From Bifidobacterium bohemicum DSM 22767 (lineage in GTDB: Bacteria; Actinomycetota; Actinomycetes; Actinomycetales; Bifidobacteriaceae), in assembly GCF_000741525.1 (NCBI RefSeq), contig NZ_JGYP01000002.1, positions 310,001 to 374,000 of the forward strand: a DNA stretch of 64,000 nt. Reading direction: 5' to 3'. A model generated the notes under the pieces. That model made no database searches and was not told the DNA's origin. It was given only the letters and a program-made list of their open reading frames with translations. Each line of letters starts with the position of its first letter. The first letter of the stretch is position 1. Shown in pieces: positions 1 through 10,800 of the stretch. The position numbers and the translations under genes are program-made.

Positions 1-2
1 TT

Positions 3-3000
3 CATGAGTACGAGGACGCGATACGCCATCACTTTGGCCAGCGCGCTTCCGACATGCGCCGTCCCGACGCCGTCGAAATCGTGCCACTGTACGCCCGCCT
101 GTCGGCCAAGGAACAGCACCGTGTGTTCGAAAACCACCCACACCAGCGTATCGTCATCGCCACGAACGTGGCCGAAACGTCACTGACGGTGCCCGGCATC
201 CGCTATGTCGTGGACCCCGGAGAGGCGCGAATCTCCAGGTACTCCAAGTCTGCCAAGGTGCAGCGTCTGCCCATCGAGGCGATCAGCCAGGCCAGTGCCG
301 ACCAGCGCTCCGGCCGTTGCGGCCGCATTACGGACGGTATCGCCATCCGCCTGTATTCGCACGATGACTATGAATCCCGGCCGCGATTCACCGAGCCGGA
401 GATTCTGCGAACCTCGTTGGGCGCCGTAGTGCTGCATATGCTTTCCGTGGGGGTGGCCAGGACGGCCGACGACGTGACGCATTTCGGTTTTATCGACCCG
501 CCCGACACCCGAGCGGTCTCCGATGGCTTCAACGAACTGACGGAACTCAAGGCCATCAGCCGAAAGAGCGGAGAGGTTCGTCTGACTCACCTGGGCCGAC
601 AGCTCGCCCGCATCCCCATCGACGTGCGTCTGGGCCGGATGATCATCGAAGCCGCCAGCAAAGGCACCCCGAACACCCTGGCAGCCGTCATCGTGATAGT
701 CGCGTTCCTGAGTTTGCAGGACCCACGCGAACGCCCCGAGGAGGCGCGCGATGACGCCGACCGCATTCACAACCGTTATGCCGATGAAACCAGCGACTTT
801 CTGACGGCGCTGAATATCTGGGATGCTGTTTTCGGTGATTTCGATGACGGCGATCGAGGCCCGAGCAATGCCCAGTTGCGCCGTATATGCAAGACGGAAT
901 ATTTCAGTTTTCTTCGCCTGCGGCAGTGGAAGGACCTGGTCAATCAGCTGGGTCAGATGTGCCGCCAGATGCACTTCAAAGTCGGCTCTCCTGTTCCCAT
1001 CTCGCGCCCGGACGCCAGGGTCCGCGCACTGCCCATCAATCAGCAGGCAGCTCATAGCCTTGTCTGCTCATGGGATTCCCAAGGCATTCACACCGCCATG
1101 CTCGCCGGACTGCTTTCGATGATGGGCATGCAGGTCGTACGCGAACCAAAAGTCTCCGATTTCGCGGGTCTTAAGGGAGCGGCAAAGGTCCGCGCGATGA
1201 AGCAGGCAGCCAAACGTTCCAAGAACGAGTACCAAGGCGCTCGAGGAACGAGGTTCGCGCTTTTTCCCGCCTCAAGCGTGGCCAAATCGACCCCCTCTTG
1301 GGTCATGTCGACGGATTTGACGGAAACCTCGCGACTATGGGCCCGGTACTCAGCGGCCATCGATCCGGCTTGGGCGGAACCCTTGGCAGGCAACCTCACA
1401 CGAGTAACCTACGCCGAGCCGCATTGGTCCGGATCTCGCGGCAGCGCCGTGGCCTCGAGCACCACGTTGCTTTACGGCCTGCCGATCGTGCAAGGCAGGC
1501 AAGTGCAGTGGGGCCGCATCAATCCCTCGCAAGCCAGAGACTTTCTGCTTCGTCAAGGTCTGGTGGAAGGCGATATTCAACAGCGTTTCCCTCACGATGG
1601 ATTCATCGAAAAGAACCGCTCGGTCCTGCTCGAGGCCGCGGACGATGTCAGCAGGACGCGACAGGTCGCCCAGACGGCCAGCGACGAGGATCTGTTCGAC
1701 TTCTATAATGAGGTAATCCCTCAGGATGTCACGAATGTCGCGGATCTTGCCAAATGGATCAAGGAAACGCATGGCAGCAACCCACACGTACTCGAGTTCG
1801 ACCCCACACAGGTAGAACGGCTCTCGCAGCACGAATCAGTAAGCCTTGACGACTACCCCGACCACTGGCACACCCTTGGCACCGACGGAACTCCCATCGA
1901 TCTTAGACTCAGCTATGTCTACGACCCTCAAAACCCCGCCGACGGCGTTACCGTGCATATACCCATCAGGACACTTACACGCCTGACGCCCGAGGAATTC
2001 ACATGGAACGTGCCGGGACTTTTGGACGAGTTAATTCTTAGCTATATCAAGTCATTGCCCAAGGCGCTTCGCGTGCAATTCGTGCCCGCACCGGACGCTG
2101 CGGCCAAGATCCGCGCCGCACTTGACGAGCACTATCCTGATTTACCCGGATCGGGAAGCGAACAGTCACCGTGCATGCCACCAGCGGATGAGGCGACAGG
2201 CACAGCGGTATGGCCCGATTTTACACATGCTTTCACGGCCGCCGCCATTTGCTCACTGGGGGCGACCATCCACCCTCAGGTCTTCGGCCCGGAACAACTG
2301 GCGAAACTGCCATCGTACCTGACAGTCACTTTCAGCATCGAAGAGCCGGTCGCGCAGCAAGGAGGCAGGAACGCCCGTGGACGCAACAATCGCACGCGTC
2401 CCAAACCCCGTGTGCTCGGAACCGGCAAATCGCTCAAAGATCTCCAACGCAGATTCGCGAAGGAAGCCGAGGCAGGCGCACGCAAAGTCGTGAAGGTCGC
2501 GGCCGACAAGGCCGGCCGTCAGGGCAAGGTCGTCAAACGCGCGAATCTGCTGAATCAGGCCGGCGCCACCACCACCTCCCGAGCCGAAATGCTGTGGAAC
2601 GCGGCTTTAGGAAAACTGCGCATGCCGTCAGAACGCATCTCCTCAAGATGGCTCGGCACTGAGTCACTGATGCTCGCATCAGCTCCCTACGACTCAACCA
2701 AAGCACTCACGGACGACCTGCAATACGCCGCCATCAAACGCCTGTTGCCGAACGTCGAACAGCTCCCGGACGACGCAGCCTTGGTGGAAGCAGTCAACGC
2801 GGCAAAGAACACCTTCGAGGACACGGTCTACGCCGTGGCCCGTGACGTCATCGCCATTCTCAAGCGCTACGCCGAAGTCGAGACGGTCGTAGGAGGCAAG
2901 GCCGACCTGCCGATGCTGGCTGTGCTCCAGTCCGTGCGTGCACACGTCGCTACGCTCGTCCACCCCGGTTTCATCGGTGAGGCATCACCTCAATTCCTGC

Positions 3001-3290
3001 CGAACATCGATCGGTATCTCAATGCTGATCTGATGCGTCTTGCCAAAGCCAAGGTGGACAAGAACCGCGACGCACGCTGGGCCTGGCAGGCCGATGAGGC
3101 CAAAGGATTGGTGGACTCCGCGCGCGACCAACTCAGGACGGAACCGGCCGGACCCCGCCGTGAGACTCTTGAAAAAAAGCTCATCGAAGCTCGTTTGATG
3201 CTTGAGGAGTTCTACGTCTCCCTGTGGGCGCAGGAACTTGGAACCAAGTTCCCCACCAGTCTCAAACGCATTCGTAAGTCGCTTCAATAA
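3..3290 (+). CDS. hrpA: ATP-dependent RNA helicase HrpA, DEAH box (5' end outside window)
   Basis: The frame is open from the first bases, so the N-terminal helicase domain (Walker A, DEAH) lies upstream. What is visible starts in the second RecA-like domain: motif V (ATNVAETSLTVPGIRYVVDPG region) and motif VI (DQRSGRCGR), then the winged-helix/ratchet region and a long C-terminal extension of more than 600 residues, as in HrpA (DUF3418-type C-terminus, usual total about 1300 residues). HrpA is a cytoplasmic RNA helicase; in E. coli it rescues stalled or collided ribosomes and processes mRNA. About 1095 residues are present with no frame break. The next gene starts about 155 bases downstream on the same strand. 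The family is certain from motifs and length; the physiological role here is inferred. Confidence 0.93.
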   Translation, partial: HEYEDAIRHHFGQRASDMRRPDAVEIVPLYARLSAKEQHRVFENHPHQRIVIATNVAETSLTVPGIRYVVDPGEARISRYSKSAKVQRLPIEAISQASADQRSGRCGRITDGIAIRLYSHDDYESRPRFTEPEILRTSLGAVVLHMLSVGVARTADDVTHFGFIDPPDTRAVSDGFNELTELKAISRKSGEVRLTHLGRQLARIPIDVRLGRMIIEAASKGTPNTLAAVIVIVAFLSLQDPRERPEEARDDADRIHNRYADETSDFLTALNIWDAVFGDFDDGDRGPSNAQLRRICKTEYFSFLRLRQWKDLVNQLGQMCRQMHFKVGSPVPISRPDARVRALPINQQAAHSLVCSWDSQGIHTAMLAGLLSMMGMQVVREPKVSDFAGLKGAAKVRAMKQAAKRSKNEYQGARGTRFALFPASSVAKSTPSWVMSTDLTETSRLWARYSAAIDPAWAEPLAGNLTRVTYAEPHWSGSRGSAVASSTTLLYGLPIVQGRQVQWGRINPSQARDFLLRQGLVEGDIQQRFPHDGFIEKNRSVLLEAADDVSRTRQVAQTASDEDLFDFYNEVIPQDVTNVADLAKWIKETHGSNPHVLEFDPTQVERLSQHESVSLDDYPDHWHTLGTDGTPIDLRLSYVYDPQNPADGVTVHIPIRTLTRLTPEEFTWNVPGLLDELILSYIKSLPKALRVQFVPAPDAAAKIRAALDEHYPDLPGSGSEQSPCMPPADEATGTAVWPDFTHAFTAAAICSLGATIHPQVFGPEQLAKLPSYLTVTFSIEEPVAQQGGRNARGRNNRTRPKPRVLGTGKSLKDLQRRFAKEAEAGARKVVKVAADKAGRQGKVVKRANLLNQAGATTTSRAEMLWNAALGKLRMPSERISSRWLGTESLMLASAPYDSTKALTDDLQYAAIKRLLPNVEQLPDDAALVEAVNAAKNTFEDTVYAVARDVIAILKRYAEVETVVGGKADLPMLAVLQSVRAHVATLVHPGFIGEASPQFLPNIDRYLNADLMRLAKAKVDKNRDARWAWQADEAKGLVDSARDQLRTEPAGPRRETLEKKLIEARLMLEEFYVSLWAQELGTKFPTSLKRIRKSLQ

Positions 3291-3446
3291 TCGTTGCGGA
3301 TGCACCAACCGTTCAAGTCCGTATGAGCGGAACCCTGGACCCGTGACAACAACGATTATCCGTCGGCCGCCCAATGGCGTGTGATTGAATTCAGCGATCG
3401 GTTGTACCGACGATGGCGTATCCGCTCATCGAGGATTGACATTAGT

Positions 3447-4385
3447 ATGGCCTACGTGCATACCTCCAGAAAGCAGCAAGTCCGCAAACGCCGCAACAGC
3501 CAAGGCCGCAAGGGGCCAATCGCCGTCATATCACGGCGGTGGCGGAACGGCGGAGCGGCCGCCCATGCGACGATGATCTGCATCGGCATCGTCGCGGTAA
3601 TCTGCGCCATGGCACTGGTGATGGGGCTGACCCGACTGATTCAATGGCATGTCGAGGTCACCGAAGCGCAACGCCGTCAGGAACAACTCACCCGGCAGTA
3701 TGATTTCAATCCGGGGCAGATTATCTCCGACGCCCAATTCTTTAACGCCGATGCCATGAATGCAGCCGAAGTACAGGCGTTCCTTGACAAGCAGAACCCA
3801 AGCTGCACCGCAGCGAACTGCCTGAAAAACAAGACCTTTGACACCACCACCATGCCCGTCAGCAACCTTTGCCCCGGCGAATACAAAGGAGCCAAAGCCG
3901 AACGCGCCGGCGACATCATTACCAAGTCCGCCAGAGCGTGTGGCATCAGCGAAAAAGTACTCCTCACCATTTTGCAAAAGGAGCAGCATCTGGTCAGCGC
4001 GACCAATCCCAGCGATTTCCAGTACAAGTCCGCAATGGGCTTAAGCTGCCCCGACGACGCCGACTGCGACCCGCAATACGCCGGATTCTTCCGTCAGGTC
4101 TATGGTTCGGCAAGGCGTTTCAAATACTATCAAGCCCATGAAGGCCAATACGGCTACCACGCCGGCACACTCAACTATGTGCAATACCATCCGAACAAAG
4201 GTTGCGGAGGCAGTCAGGTCTACATCGTCAACCAAGCAACCGCAATGCTCTACATCTACACGCCTTACCAGCCGAACACCGCCGCACTCAAGGCAGGGGG
4301 CGGCGAAGGAGACGCATGCTCGAGTTACGGCAACCGCAACTTTGCACTGATTTACAACGGCTGGTTCGGGGACCCACGGAGGTAG
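3447..4385 (+). CDS. Exported hemagglutinin-like protein, single N-terminal membrane anchor
   Basis: About 312 residues from the ATG at 3447; a GTG at 3381 would add 22 residues that look non-coding, and GAGG lies at 3431. The N-terminus is basic (KQQVRKRRNSQGRKG), followed by one hydrophobic segment (about residues 38-60), so the rest should face outside the membrane. The exported part starts with FNPGQIISDAQFFN, has several cysteines that could form disulfides, and carries an LLTILQKEQHLV stretch whose glutamate resembles the catalytic position of lysozyme-like transglycosylases. It ends with a tyrosine- and glycine-rich block (YGNRNFALIYNGWFG). Actinobacterial proteins of this type are usually named hemagglutinin or hypothetical. 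A cell-wall role is inference only; no enzymatic activity is established. Confidence 0.7.
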   Translation: MAYVHTSRKQQVRKRRNSQGRKGPIAVISRRWRNGGAAAHATMICIGIVAVICAMALVMGLTRLIQWHVEVTEAQRRQEQLTRQYDFNPGQIISDAQFFNADAMNAAEVQAFLDKQNPSCTAANCLKNKTFDTTTMPVSNLCPGEYKGAKAERAGDIITKSARACGISEKVLLTILQKEQHLVSATNPSDFQYKSAMGLSCPDDADCDPQYAGFFRQVYGSARRFKYYQAHEGQYGYHAGTLNYVQYHPNKGCGGSQVYIVNQATAMLYIYTPYQPNTAALKAGGGEGDACSSYGNRNFALIYNGWFGDPRR

Positions 4386-4701
4386 GAACGCGCAATTGCA
4401 GTCGTTGGATTCCGCATCGTAATTTACGCGAAGGCCTCGGTGCTCCGTCACGATTGTCGCATGACGTCCTGCTTGCTCCTACTTGGCCGGCGTCGCACCG
4501 CGCATCGTCACGCTTCGGCAGCAGTTCGAAAGCTACGCGAACCTACCACAAACCACTCCTGCCCGACAACCACGTTGCATACAGACTCCGTCGTCGCACT
4601 CGGTCACTTTTCACAACAGCGAGCTTTCCGCATATCGGTTTTCGTCGCACGCTGTATTCATCGGCTCAGCGAACGCGCCGCGAGCGCACGACGAAGACAT
4701 A
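4386..4701. other. Intergenic region between convergent genes
   Basis: 316 bases between the exported protein and the 3' end of glnA. The short open frames here on both strands have no recognisable protein character and no ribosome site. I see no clear terminator hairpin and no RNA gene. Confidence 0.5.
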
Positions 4702-6045
4702 TCACAGATTAGGCAGGAACCTCTCCAATTCGAACTGGGTGACGTGATGACGGTATTCCTCCCACTCCTGATGCTTGTTGCGCAGGAAGTACTCGAACAC
4801 GTGCTCACCGAGTACATCCGCCACGAAATCGGACTTCTCCATCACCTTAAGGGCCTCGTCAAGCGACTCCGGCAACGGCTGGATGCCCATCGCCTGACGC
4901 TCGGTGTCAGTAAGCTCCCACACCGCGTCGCTGGTCGGCTCGCCAAGGGTCATCTTCTGCTCGATGCCGTCCAGCCCCGCCGCAAGCAGCACAGCGAAGG
5001 CCAGATATGGATTGGTCACCGGATCGAGCGCACGGAACTCCATACGAGCCGAGTTGCCTTTACCTGGCTTATATTGCGGGATGCGTAACAAGGCCGAGCG
5101 GTTGTTGTGGCCCCAGCACACATAGCTTGGAGCCTCGTTGCCACCCCACAGCCGCTTGTACGAGTTGACGTATTGGTCCGTGATGGCGCAGATTTCCGAA
5201 GCGTGATAGAGGATGCCAGCCGCGAACTGCCGCGCCGTAAGCGACATGTTGAACTCCTGGCCTGCCTCATAGAAGGCGTTGGAGTCCCCCTCGAACAAGC
5301 TTAAATGAGTGTGCATGCCATTGCCGGGCTCGTCAGTCAGTGGTTTGGGCATGAAACTGGCATGGATGCCGCGTTCAAGCGAAATCTCCTTGACCACGGT
5401 ACGGAATGTCATGATGTTGTCCGCCGTGGCCATCGCGTCGGCATAGCGCAGGTCGATTTCGTTCTGCCCTGGACCGGCCTCATGGTGGGAGTATTCCACC
5501 GAAATGCCCATCTGTTCAAGCATGTTCACGGCCGCTCGACGGAAGTCCATCGCAGGACTGCGGGGCACATGGTCGAAGTAGGTGCCATGATCAATCGGCA
5601 CGGGCGGCGTACTGAAATCATCCTGCTGCTTGAACAGATAGAACTCGATTTCCGGATGCACGTAGAAGGTGAATCCCTTCTCCTTGGCTTTTTCCAGCTC
5701 GCGCTTGAGCACGCGGCGCGGGTCACCCAACGACGGGTCCCCGTCAGGAGTGAGGATGTCGCAGAACATCCTTGCGGTGCCTTGTGACTCACCTCGCCAC
5801 GGCAACAACTGGAAGGTCGATGGATCGGGCTTGACGATCATGTCATCTTCCGAAACGCGAGTCATGCCCTCAATCGCGGAACCGTCGAAGCCAAGCCCCT
5901 CGTCGAAGGCGTCCTCCAACTCGGCGGGCGCTATGGCCACGGATTTCAACGTACCGAGTACGTCGGTGAACCAGAGACGAATGAACCTTACATCGCGCTC
6001 TTCAACGGTGCGCAGCGCGAATTCCTGTTGCTTATCCATTCTCAT
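4702..6045 (-). CDS. glnA2: Glutamine synthetase, GlnA2-like type I
   Basis: 447 residues, the usual size for the short actinobacterial GlnA2 type. It makes glutamine from glutamate, ammonia and ATP in the cytoplasm. The order is as expected: beta-grasp N-terminus (RFIRLWFTDVLGTLKSVAI), the catalytic loop start GFDGSAIEGM (about residues 53-62), the metal and ATP region FYVHPEIEFYLF, the HHEAGPGQNEIDLRYADA block, MHTHLSLFEG and NRSALLRIP. The adenylylation loop with its tyrosine, found in GlnA1-type enzymes, is not apparent, so control by GlnE is unlikely. An ATG two codons inside (6039) is an alternative start. The gene stands alone, with 323 bases upstream. In bifidobacteria I expect a second, GlnA1-type gene elsewhere; that is inference. 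Confidence 0.9.
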   Translation of the reverse strand: MRMDKQQEFALRTVEERDVRFIRLWFTDVLGTLKSVAIAPAELEDAFDEGLGFDGSAIEGMTRVSEDDMIVKPDPSTFQLLPWRGESQGTARMFCDILTPDGDPSLGDPRRVLKRELEKAKEKGFTFYVHPEIEFYLFKQQDDFSTPPVPIDHGTYFDHVPRSPAMDFRRAAVNMLEQMGISVEYSHHEAGPGQNEIDLRYADAMATADNIMTFRTVVKEISLERGIHASFMPKPLTDEPGNGMHTHLSLFEGDSNAFYEAGQEFNMSLTARQFAAGILYHASEICAITDQYVNSYKRLWGGNEAPSYVCWGHNNRSALLRIPQYKPGKGNSARMEFRALDPVTNPYLAFAVLLAAGLDGIEQKMTLGEPTSDAVWELTDTERQAMGIQPLPESLDEALKVMEKSDFVADVLGEHVFEYFLRNKHQEWEEYRHHVTQFELERFLPNL

Positions 6046-6368
6046 ATTTTCTCATAACGCTATTACATTCCGGTTAAACGTCTGACATTAACCAAAAAAG
6101 ATGACGGCATGAGCCATTGCCGGACCAAACCAACAACGTACAGGGACCAAAGGCCCGTCAGCCACTGTGCGAACCATCGGATCTACCCCGAAAATCGCAC
6201 GTTCAGCCAACGGGCACTCAAGATACGGAACAGTCAGCGACGCTCCCAAGCACTTTCGATGTCCTCATAGCGCAGTTGATCCGTGCTGGGCACCACAAGC
6301 CTCGCATGGCCAAGCTCGTCGGGGCTGCCAACACCCACCGAAAAAGCCCCGACCGAGTTAATCACCGC
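6046..6368. other. Upstream region of glnA and 3' flank of the acidic protein gene
   Basis: 323 bases. It should hold the glnA promoter on the minus strand; the part next to the glnA start (about 6050-6100) is AT-rich. No riboswitch, RNA gene or protein-coding stretch is recognised. Confidence 0.4.
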
Positions 6369-7115
6369 CTATTCAATAGTCGATCCCCCACGGCCAAATT
6401 TCGTATGATCTGAAATCACCTGCATCGCTTTATCATGGTCAAAATCGGCCGTGTCAATCAGGTGTTCACCCTGATCCCTGAGATCATCGATGGTCGACAC
6501 GCCCAACATCAAATCCTCTACTGCGGCCGGAGTCGAGCTAAGCACAAGAGGCGGAGCAAATTCCCGTCCAGGTTCGCCTGCCATGTAGAGCGTAGCCGTC
6601 AGCTTGGCGGCACGGTTGACGCACAGCACCACAGGCATGCCGGTAATCATCTGGGTGAGGTCACGCGCGGCATTTTCCGGAGCGTCTCCATCCAGATTAT
6701 GCAATATCGCAACCGCGCCACGCTCGTCGGCCAAGCAATGCGCCGAAATGTCAGCCATCTGGCAGAATGCAGCCAAAAGATCCGCCGCGGCCAGGCCCGT
6801 GGAAATGATGGCGGCCTTGGCGCGATTGCCGATCAAACCTTCAAGTTCATCATCAAAGCTGAGGGCGCGTTCTGCCCCCTTCGCCACCGAATCGCCATCA
6901 TCGGCGGCGGCGTTACCAGAAGAGGCGATATCGTCACCGTCCGCCGCGAATGCATCGGAATCCGCCTCCGCCTTCGAGGTAGCCTTGGCAACTGCATCGG
7001 AATCGTCATTGAACTCCCGCTCAAACTGAGCCAAAGCCGATTCAAGCTCCTCGTCACTGAAATGGGCATCATCAGGCAGATCAGGAACCCGTCCGTTCTT
7101 GTCGTCATCACTCAT
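6369..7115 (-). CDS. Acidic conserved protein of unknown function
   Basis: About 248 residues if translation starts at the ATG at 7115 (MSDDDKNG), which has GAGAGGA about 13 bases upstream; an ATG at 7178 adds 21 residues. The first third is low-complexity and strongly acidic or alanine-rich (EELESALAQFEREFNDDSD, then a stretch rich in A, D, S and K). The rest looks like a folded alpha/beta domain, with AAIISTGLAAADLLAAFCQMA and a hydrophobic core MPVVLCVNRAAKLTATLYMAGEPG. No transmembrane helix or known catalytic motif is seen. It lies between glnA and the hisD relic. I do not recognise the family and assign no function. Confidence 0.7.
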   Translation of the reverse strand: MSDDDKNGRVPDLPDDAHFSDEELESALAQFEREFNDDSDAVAKATSKAEADSDAFAADGDDIASSGNAAADDGDSVAKGAERALSFDDELEGLIGNRAKAAIISTGLAAADLLAAFCQMADISAHCLADERGAVAILHNLDGDAPENAARDLTQMITGMPVVLCVNRAAKLTATLYMAGEPGREFAPPLVLSSTPAAVEDLMLGVSTIDDLRDQGEHLIDTADFDHDKAMQVISDHTKFGRGGSTIE

Positions 7116-7284
7116 CGTCAACCACCGTTCCTCTCGACTAAACGCGTTAACATCCATTATCGTCCCGCCTGCCAACACCTAGACCCGCCACGGGCGACGC
7201 CGGCAACCGGCATGAACGATTCGCTTAACTAGACACCTTAGTCCACCGTTGACGTTCGCGCTCGATGTCATTCTATAGACGACT

Positions 7285-7624
7285 ATAAAACGCTTGGGAA
7301 ACGCCCTCCGAGAACGCCTTCGGCACCTGCGACTCGCACACCTTGCCGATACGCCGGGACGACTCCCCCAATAGCCGCCCGCACCTCAGTGTCGAGCCTA
7401 TCGAACGCCTGCCGCATAGCCGCTACCGGCGCACATAGATCATGGGGCGAATGCGGTAGAATTTCTCTTCGAAGTCCCTCAATGCCGCGGCATCACGTGC
7501 CCTGACGTCATCGAGGATCAGGCGTACGGCGTCGCAGGCCTCGCCCGTACCCATTCGGCTCGAGGCATGGCTTCAGCATCTGTGCGCGACTGAGGCGTTT
7601 CCCACGCCGGTCAACTATTCGCAT
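7285..7624 (-). pseudogene. hisD: Decayed 5' part of hisD (histidinol dehydrogenase)
   Basis: Reading the minus strand from the ATG at 7624 gives MRIVDRRGKRLSRAQMLKP, the typical HisD N-terminus. After a frame change the text continues as MGTGEACDAVRLILDDVRA and RDAAALRDFEEKFYRIRP, hits a stop (VRR then TAG), resumes as RQAFDRLDTEVRAAI, and after another frame change gives RRIGKVCESQVPKAFSEG. These segments occur in the right order for the first roughly 110 residues of HisD and then stop. The NAD and catalytic domains are absent. At least two frameshifts, one stop and a large deletion make it non-functional. It lies just downstream of dnaE, where I recall bifidobacteria carrying a hisD-hisC-hisB-hisH-hisA cluster; that recollection should be checked. 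Confidence 0.75.
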
Positions 7625-7863
7625 TGTGTTGTCATTCATGCACACAGCATATCAAACGTGTGGTCTGCCGACCACATCGAAAGCTGCATTGAACCATATC
7701 ATAAGGCGTTTTCCATTGTTATCACTCACATATGACGGTATAGGGCAGCACTTTGCAAACAGAGTCGGCCTTGACCGCCACACATTACGATGGCACAGCC
7801 GCCGGACCGCCGACCAATACGGCACGCGCAATGCCGTTAGACAGGGCGCACCGCATATAAGGC
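7625..7863. other. dnaE 3' flank / former hisD upstream region
   Basis: 239 bases between the stop of dnaE and the start of the hisD relic. It would once have been the hisD upstream region. Short frames here have no recognisable protein content. Confidence 0.4.
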
Positions 7864-10800
7864 CTACGCGGCGGGCAGGCAACTCGGTCCGAAAAGGATC
7901 TTCAGCTCAGCGAACAGCGAAGGATCTCGTTTGACACGGAAACGATCGCCGAAGGTAAGCACCTGTGTCTTTGCCTCGGGGTTGATGATTGCCAGACGAA
8001 CCTCGCATACCCCCGGATGATTGGTCAGAATCCGGCCCAGATCCATCACACGGTTGCGGTCGAGCGCAATCTGTGGCAGTGCAATGGTCAGCGGCCGTTC
8101 GTCGCCGTTTTCCAAGTTCGGGACGACCATTTCATTGGCCCGCAAGCTGACGGTCTCGTCGCGTAACTCCACCTGCCCGCGAATTTGCACCACCTCGTCA
8201 AGGGCCATCAAATCAGCCGCGTTGGTATACGCCTTGCCGAAAAACATGCACTGAATTGAGCTCTCCATGTCCTCGATCGTCACAATCGCCCACGGATTAC
8301 CCTTCTTCGACACTCGTCTATCGACCGACGTTATCAATCCGGCCAACGTCACCTGCTGGCGATCGTCCATCGTGGAGGCGCTGGTAAGCAGGTGCGCAAT
8401 CGACATGTCGCGCAGACCCGAAAGCACAGCACTCATACCGGAAAGCGGGTGGTCCGAGACGTATAGGCCCAGCATCTCGCGCTCGAAGTTGAGCTTGGTC
8501 TTCTTGTCCCACTCTTCGATGTCGGGCACGCTGATCTGGGCATCGCCCATGACGTCGGTCTCGGATGAGCCCGCGTCGCCATCCATATCGGAGAACAGGT
8601 CGAACTGCCCTTCTGCCTGCTTACGTTTAAGACTGATGACGGAGTCAATGGCCGACTCGTGGATTTGGAACAGCGCACGACGGTTCGAATCGATGGAATC
8701 GAACGCCCCGGCCTTGATCAATGACTCAACCATACGCTTGTTCAGCGCAGTTATCGGCACACGACGGATGAAGTCCATGAAATTGACGAACTTGCCACGG
8801 CCGCTTTCACGTTCCTTGACGATGTCGGCAACCGGCTTGTCGCCCACGTTTCGTATGGCGCCAAGACCGAAACGGATGATGTCGCCGGCGGGAGCATACT
8901 CATACCGCGACTCATTGACGTCGGGCTGCAACACCTGAATGCCCATACGTCGAGCCTCGCCGAGATAAAGCGCCGTCTTGTCCTTGTTGGTGCGCTCGTT
9001 CTGCAACAGAGCGGCCATGAACTCGACCGGGTAGTGGGTCTTGAGATATGCGGTCCAGTAGGAGATCAGGCCGTACGCCGCCGAGTGCGCCTTGTTGAAT
9101 GCGTATCCGGAGAACGGCACCAGGATGTCCCATACGGCCTGTGCCGCCTCGGTGGAATACCCATGTTCCTTCATACCTTCGAAGAACGGCACTTGTTCCT
9201 TAGCCAGCACCTCAGGCTTCTTCTTGCCCATCGCTCGACGCAGCACGTCTGCCTTGCCGAGGGAATAACCGGCCAGAATTCGCGCGGCCGACTGCACCTG
9301 CTCCTGATAGACAATCAGACCGTAGGTCTCGTCAAGCACCTCTTTGAGGGGTTCGGCCACCTCCGGATGAATCGGGGTGATTTCCTGCAGGCCGTTCTTG
9401 CGCTTGGCGTAGTTGTTGTGCGAGTCCATATCCATAGGGCCCGGTCGATACAATGCGATCAGAGCGGAAATATCGTTGAAGTTATCGGGCTTGAGACTCT
9501 TGAGCAGAGCCCGCATGCCGTCACCATCGAGCTGGAAGACGCCAAGGGTGTCCCCGCGCGAAAGCAGGTCGAATGTGGGCTTGTCGTCAAGTGGAATCTT
9601 CGTGTAGTCGATGGGGTCCTTGCCGTTGAGTTCGATGTTCTTGAGCGTATCGCGAATCACCGTAAGGTTGGAAAGGCCCAGGAAGTCGTTCTTGACCAAA
9701 CCGAGCGTCTCGCAGGTATGGTATTCGAAGGTCGTCGTCACCGTGCCGTCGGTACGTTCCAGAAGCGGCGAGGTGTCGGTGATCGGCGTCGAGGACATGA
9801 TCGTGGCGCAGGCGTGCACGCCGGTCTGGCGGATCAACCCCTCGATGCCCTTGGCCTCATCGGTGATGCGCTTGGCGTCCGGGTTGGAATCGTACAGTTC
9901 CCGAAACTCGCGGGCTTCGGCGTACCGTTTGGAATTCGGGTCGAACATGTCCTTGAGGCTTGCGTCCTTGCCGTTCTTACTCGGCGGCAGCGCTTTGGTG
10001 ATATTCTCACCCACGGAATACTCATACCCCATGATACGTGCGGAGTCCTTCAAGGCCTGTTTGGTCTTGATGGTGCCGTAGGTGACGCACTGCGCCACTT
10101 TGTCGTGGCCGTATTTGTCCGCCACGTAGTCAAGCACGCGCTGGCGGCCCTCAGGGTCGAAGTCCACGTCGATATCAGGCAGGGAGACGCGCTCTGGGTT
10201 GAGGAAACGTTCGAAAATCAGACCATGCTTCAACGGGTCGAGCTCTGTAATACCCATCGCGTACGCCACCATCGACCCTGCCGCCGAACCTCGGCCGGGA
10301 CCGACCATCACACCATTGTTTTTGGCCCATTGAATGTAGTCGGCCACCACCAGGAAGTATCCGCAGAACTGCATCTGGGAGATAACGCCACATTCATAAT
10401 CGGCCTGACGCCGCACGTTATCCGGCACGTTACCGTTATATCGCCGTTCGAGACCCTGCTGTACGTCATGCAGGAAGAGTGACGTCTCGTCCCAACCCTG
10501 AGGGCAATCGAACTTGGGCATGAACGCGCCGTCCTCGTGATCGTCGAAGATTACGTTGCAGCGTTCCGCCACCTCAAGTGTGGCGTCGCACGCTTCGGGT
10601 AGCTCGGCGAACAGCCGCCGCATCTGGTCGGCCGACTTGATGTAATAGCCGGAGCCGTCGAATTTGAAGCGATCCGGGTCGTCCAAGTGAGAACCGGAGT
10701 TGATGCACAGCATGGCGTCCTGGGAACCGCGGTCCTCTTCATGGACATAATGCGAATCGTTCGTCGCGATGATGGGCGCGCCGATCTCCTTGGCAATTTT

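Noticed and set aside
9034..10482. Long open frame (482 codons) on the plus strand
   Set aside because: It lies antisense to dnaE, whose motifs are complete; the frame has no start signal or family features and comes from GC-biased codons.
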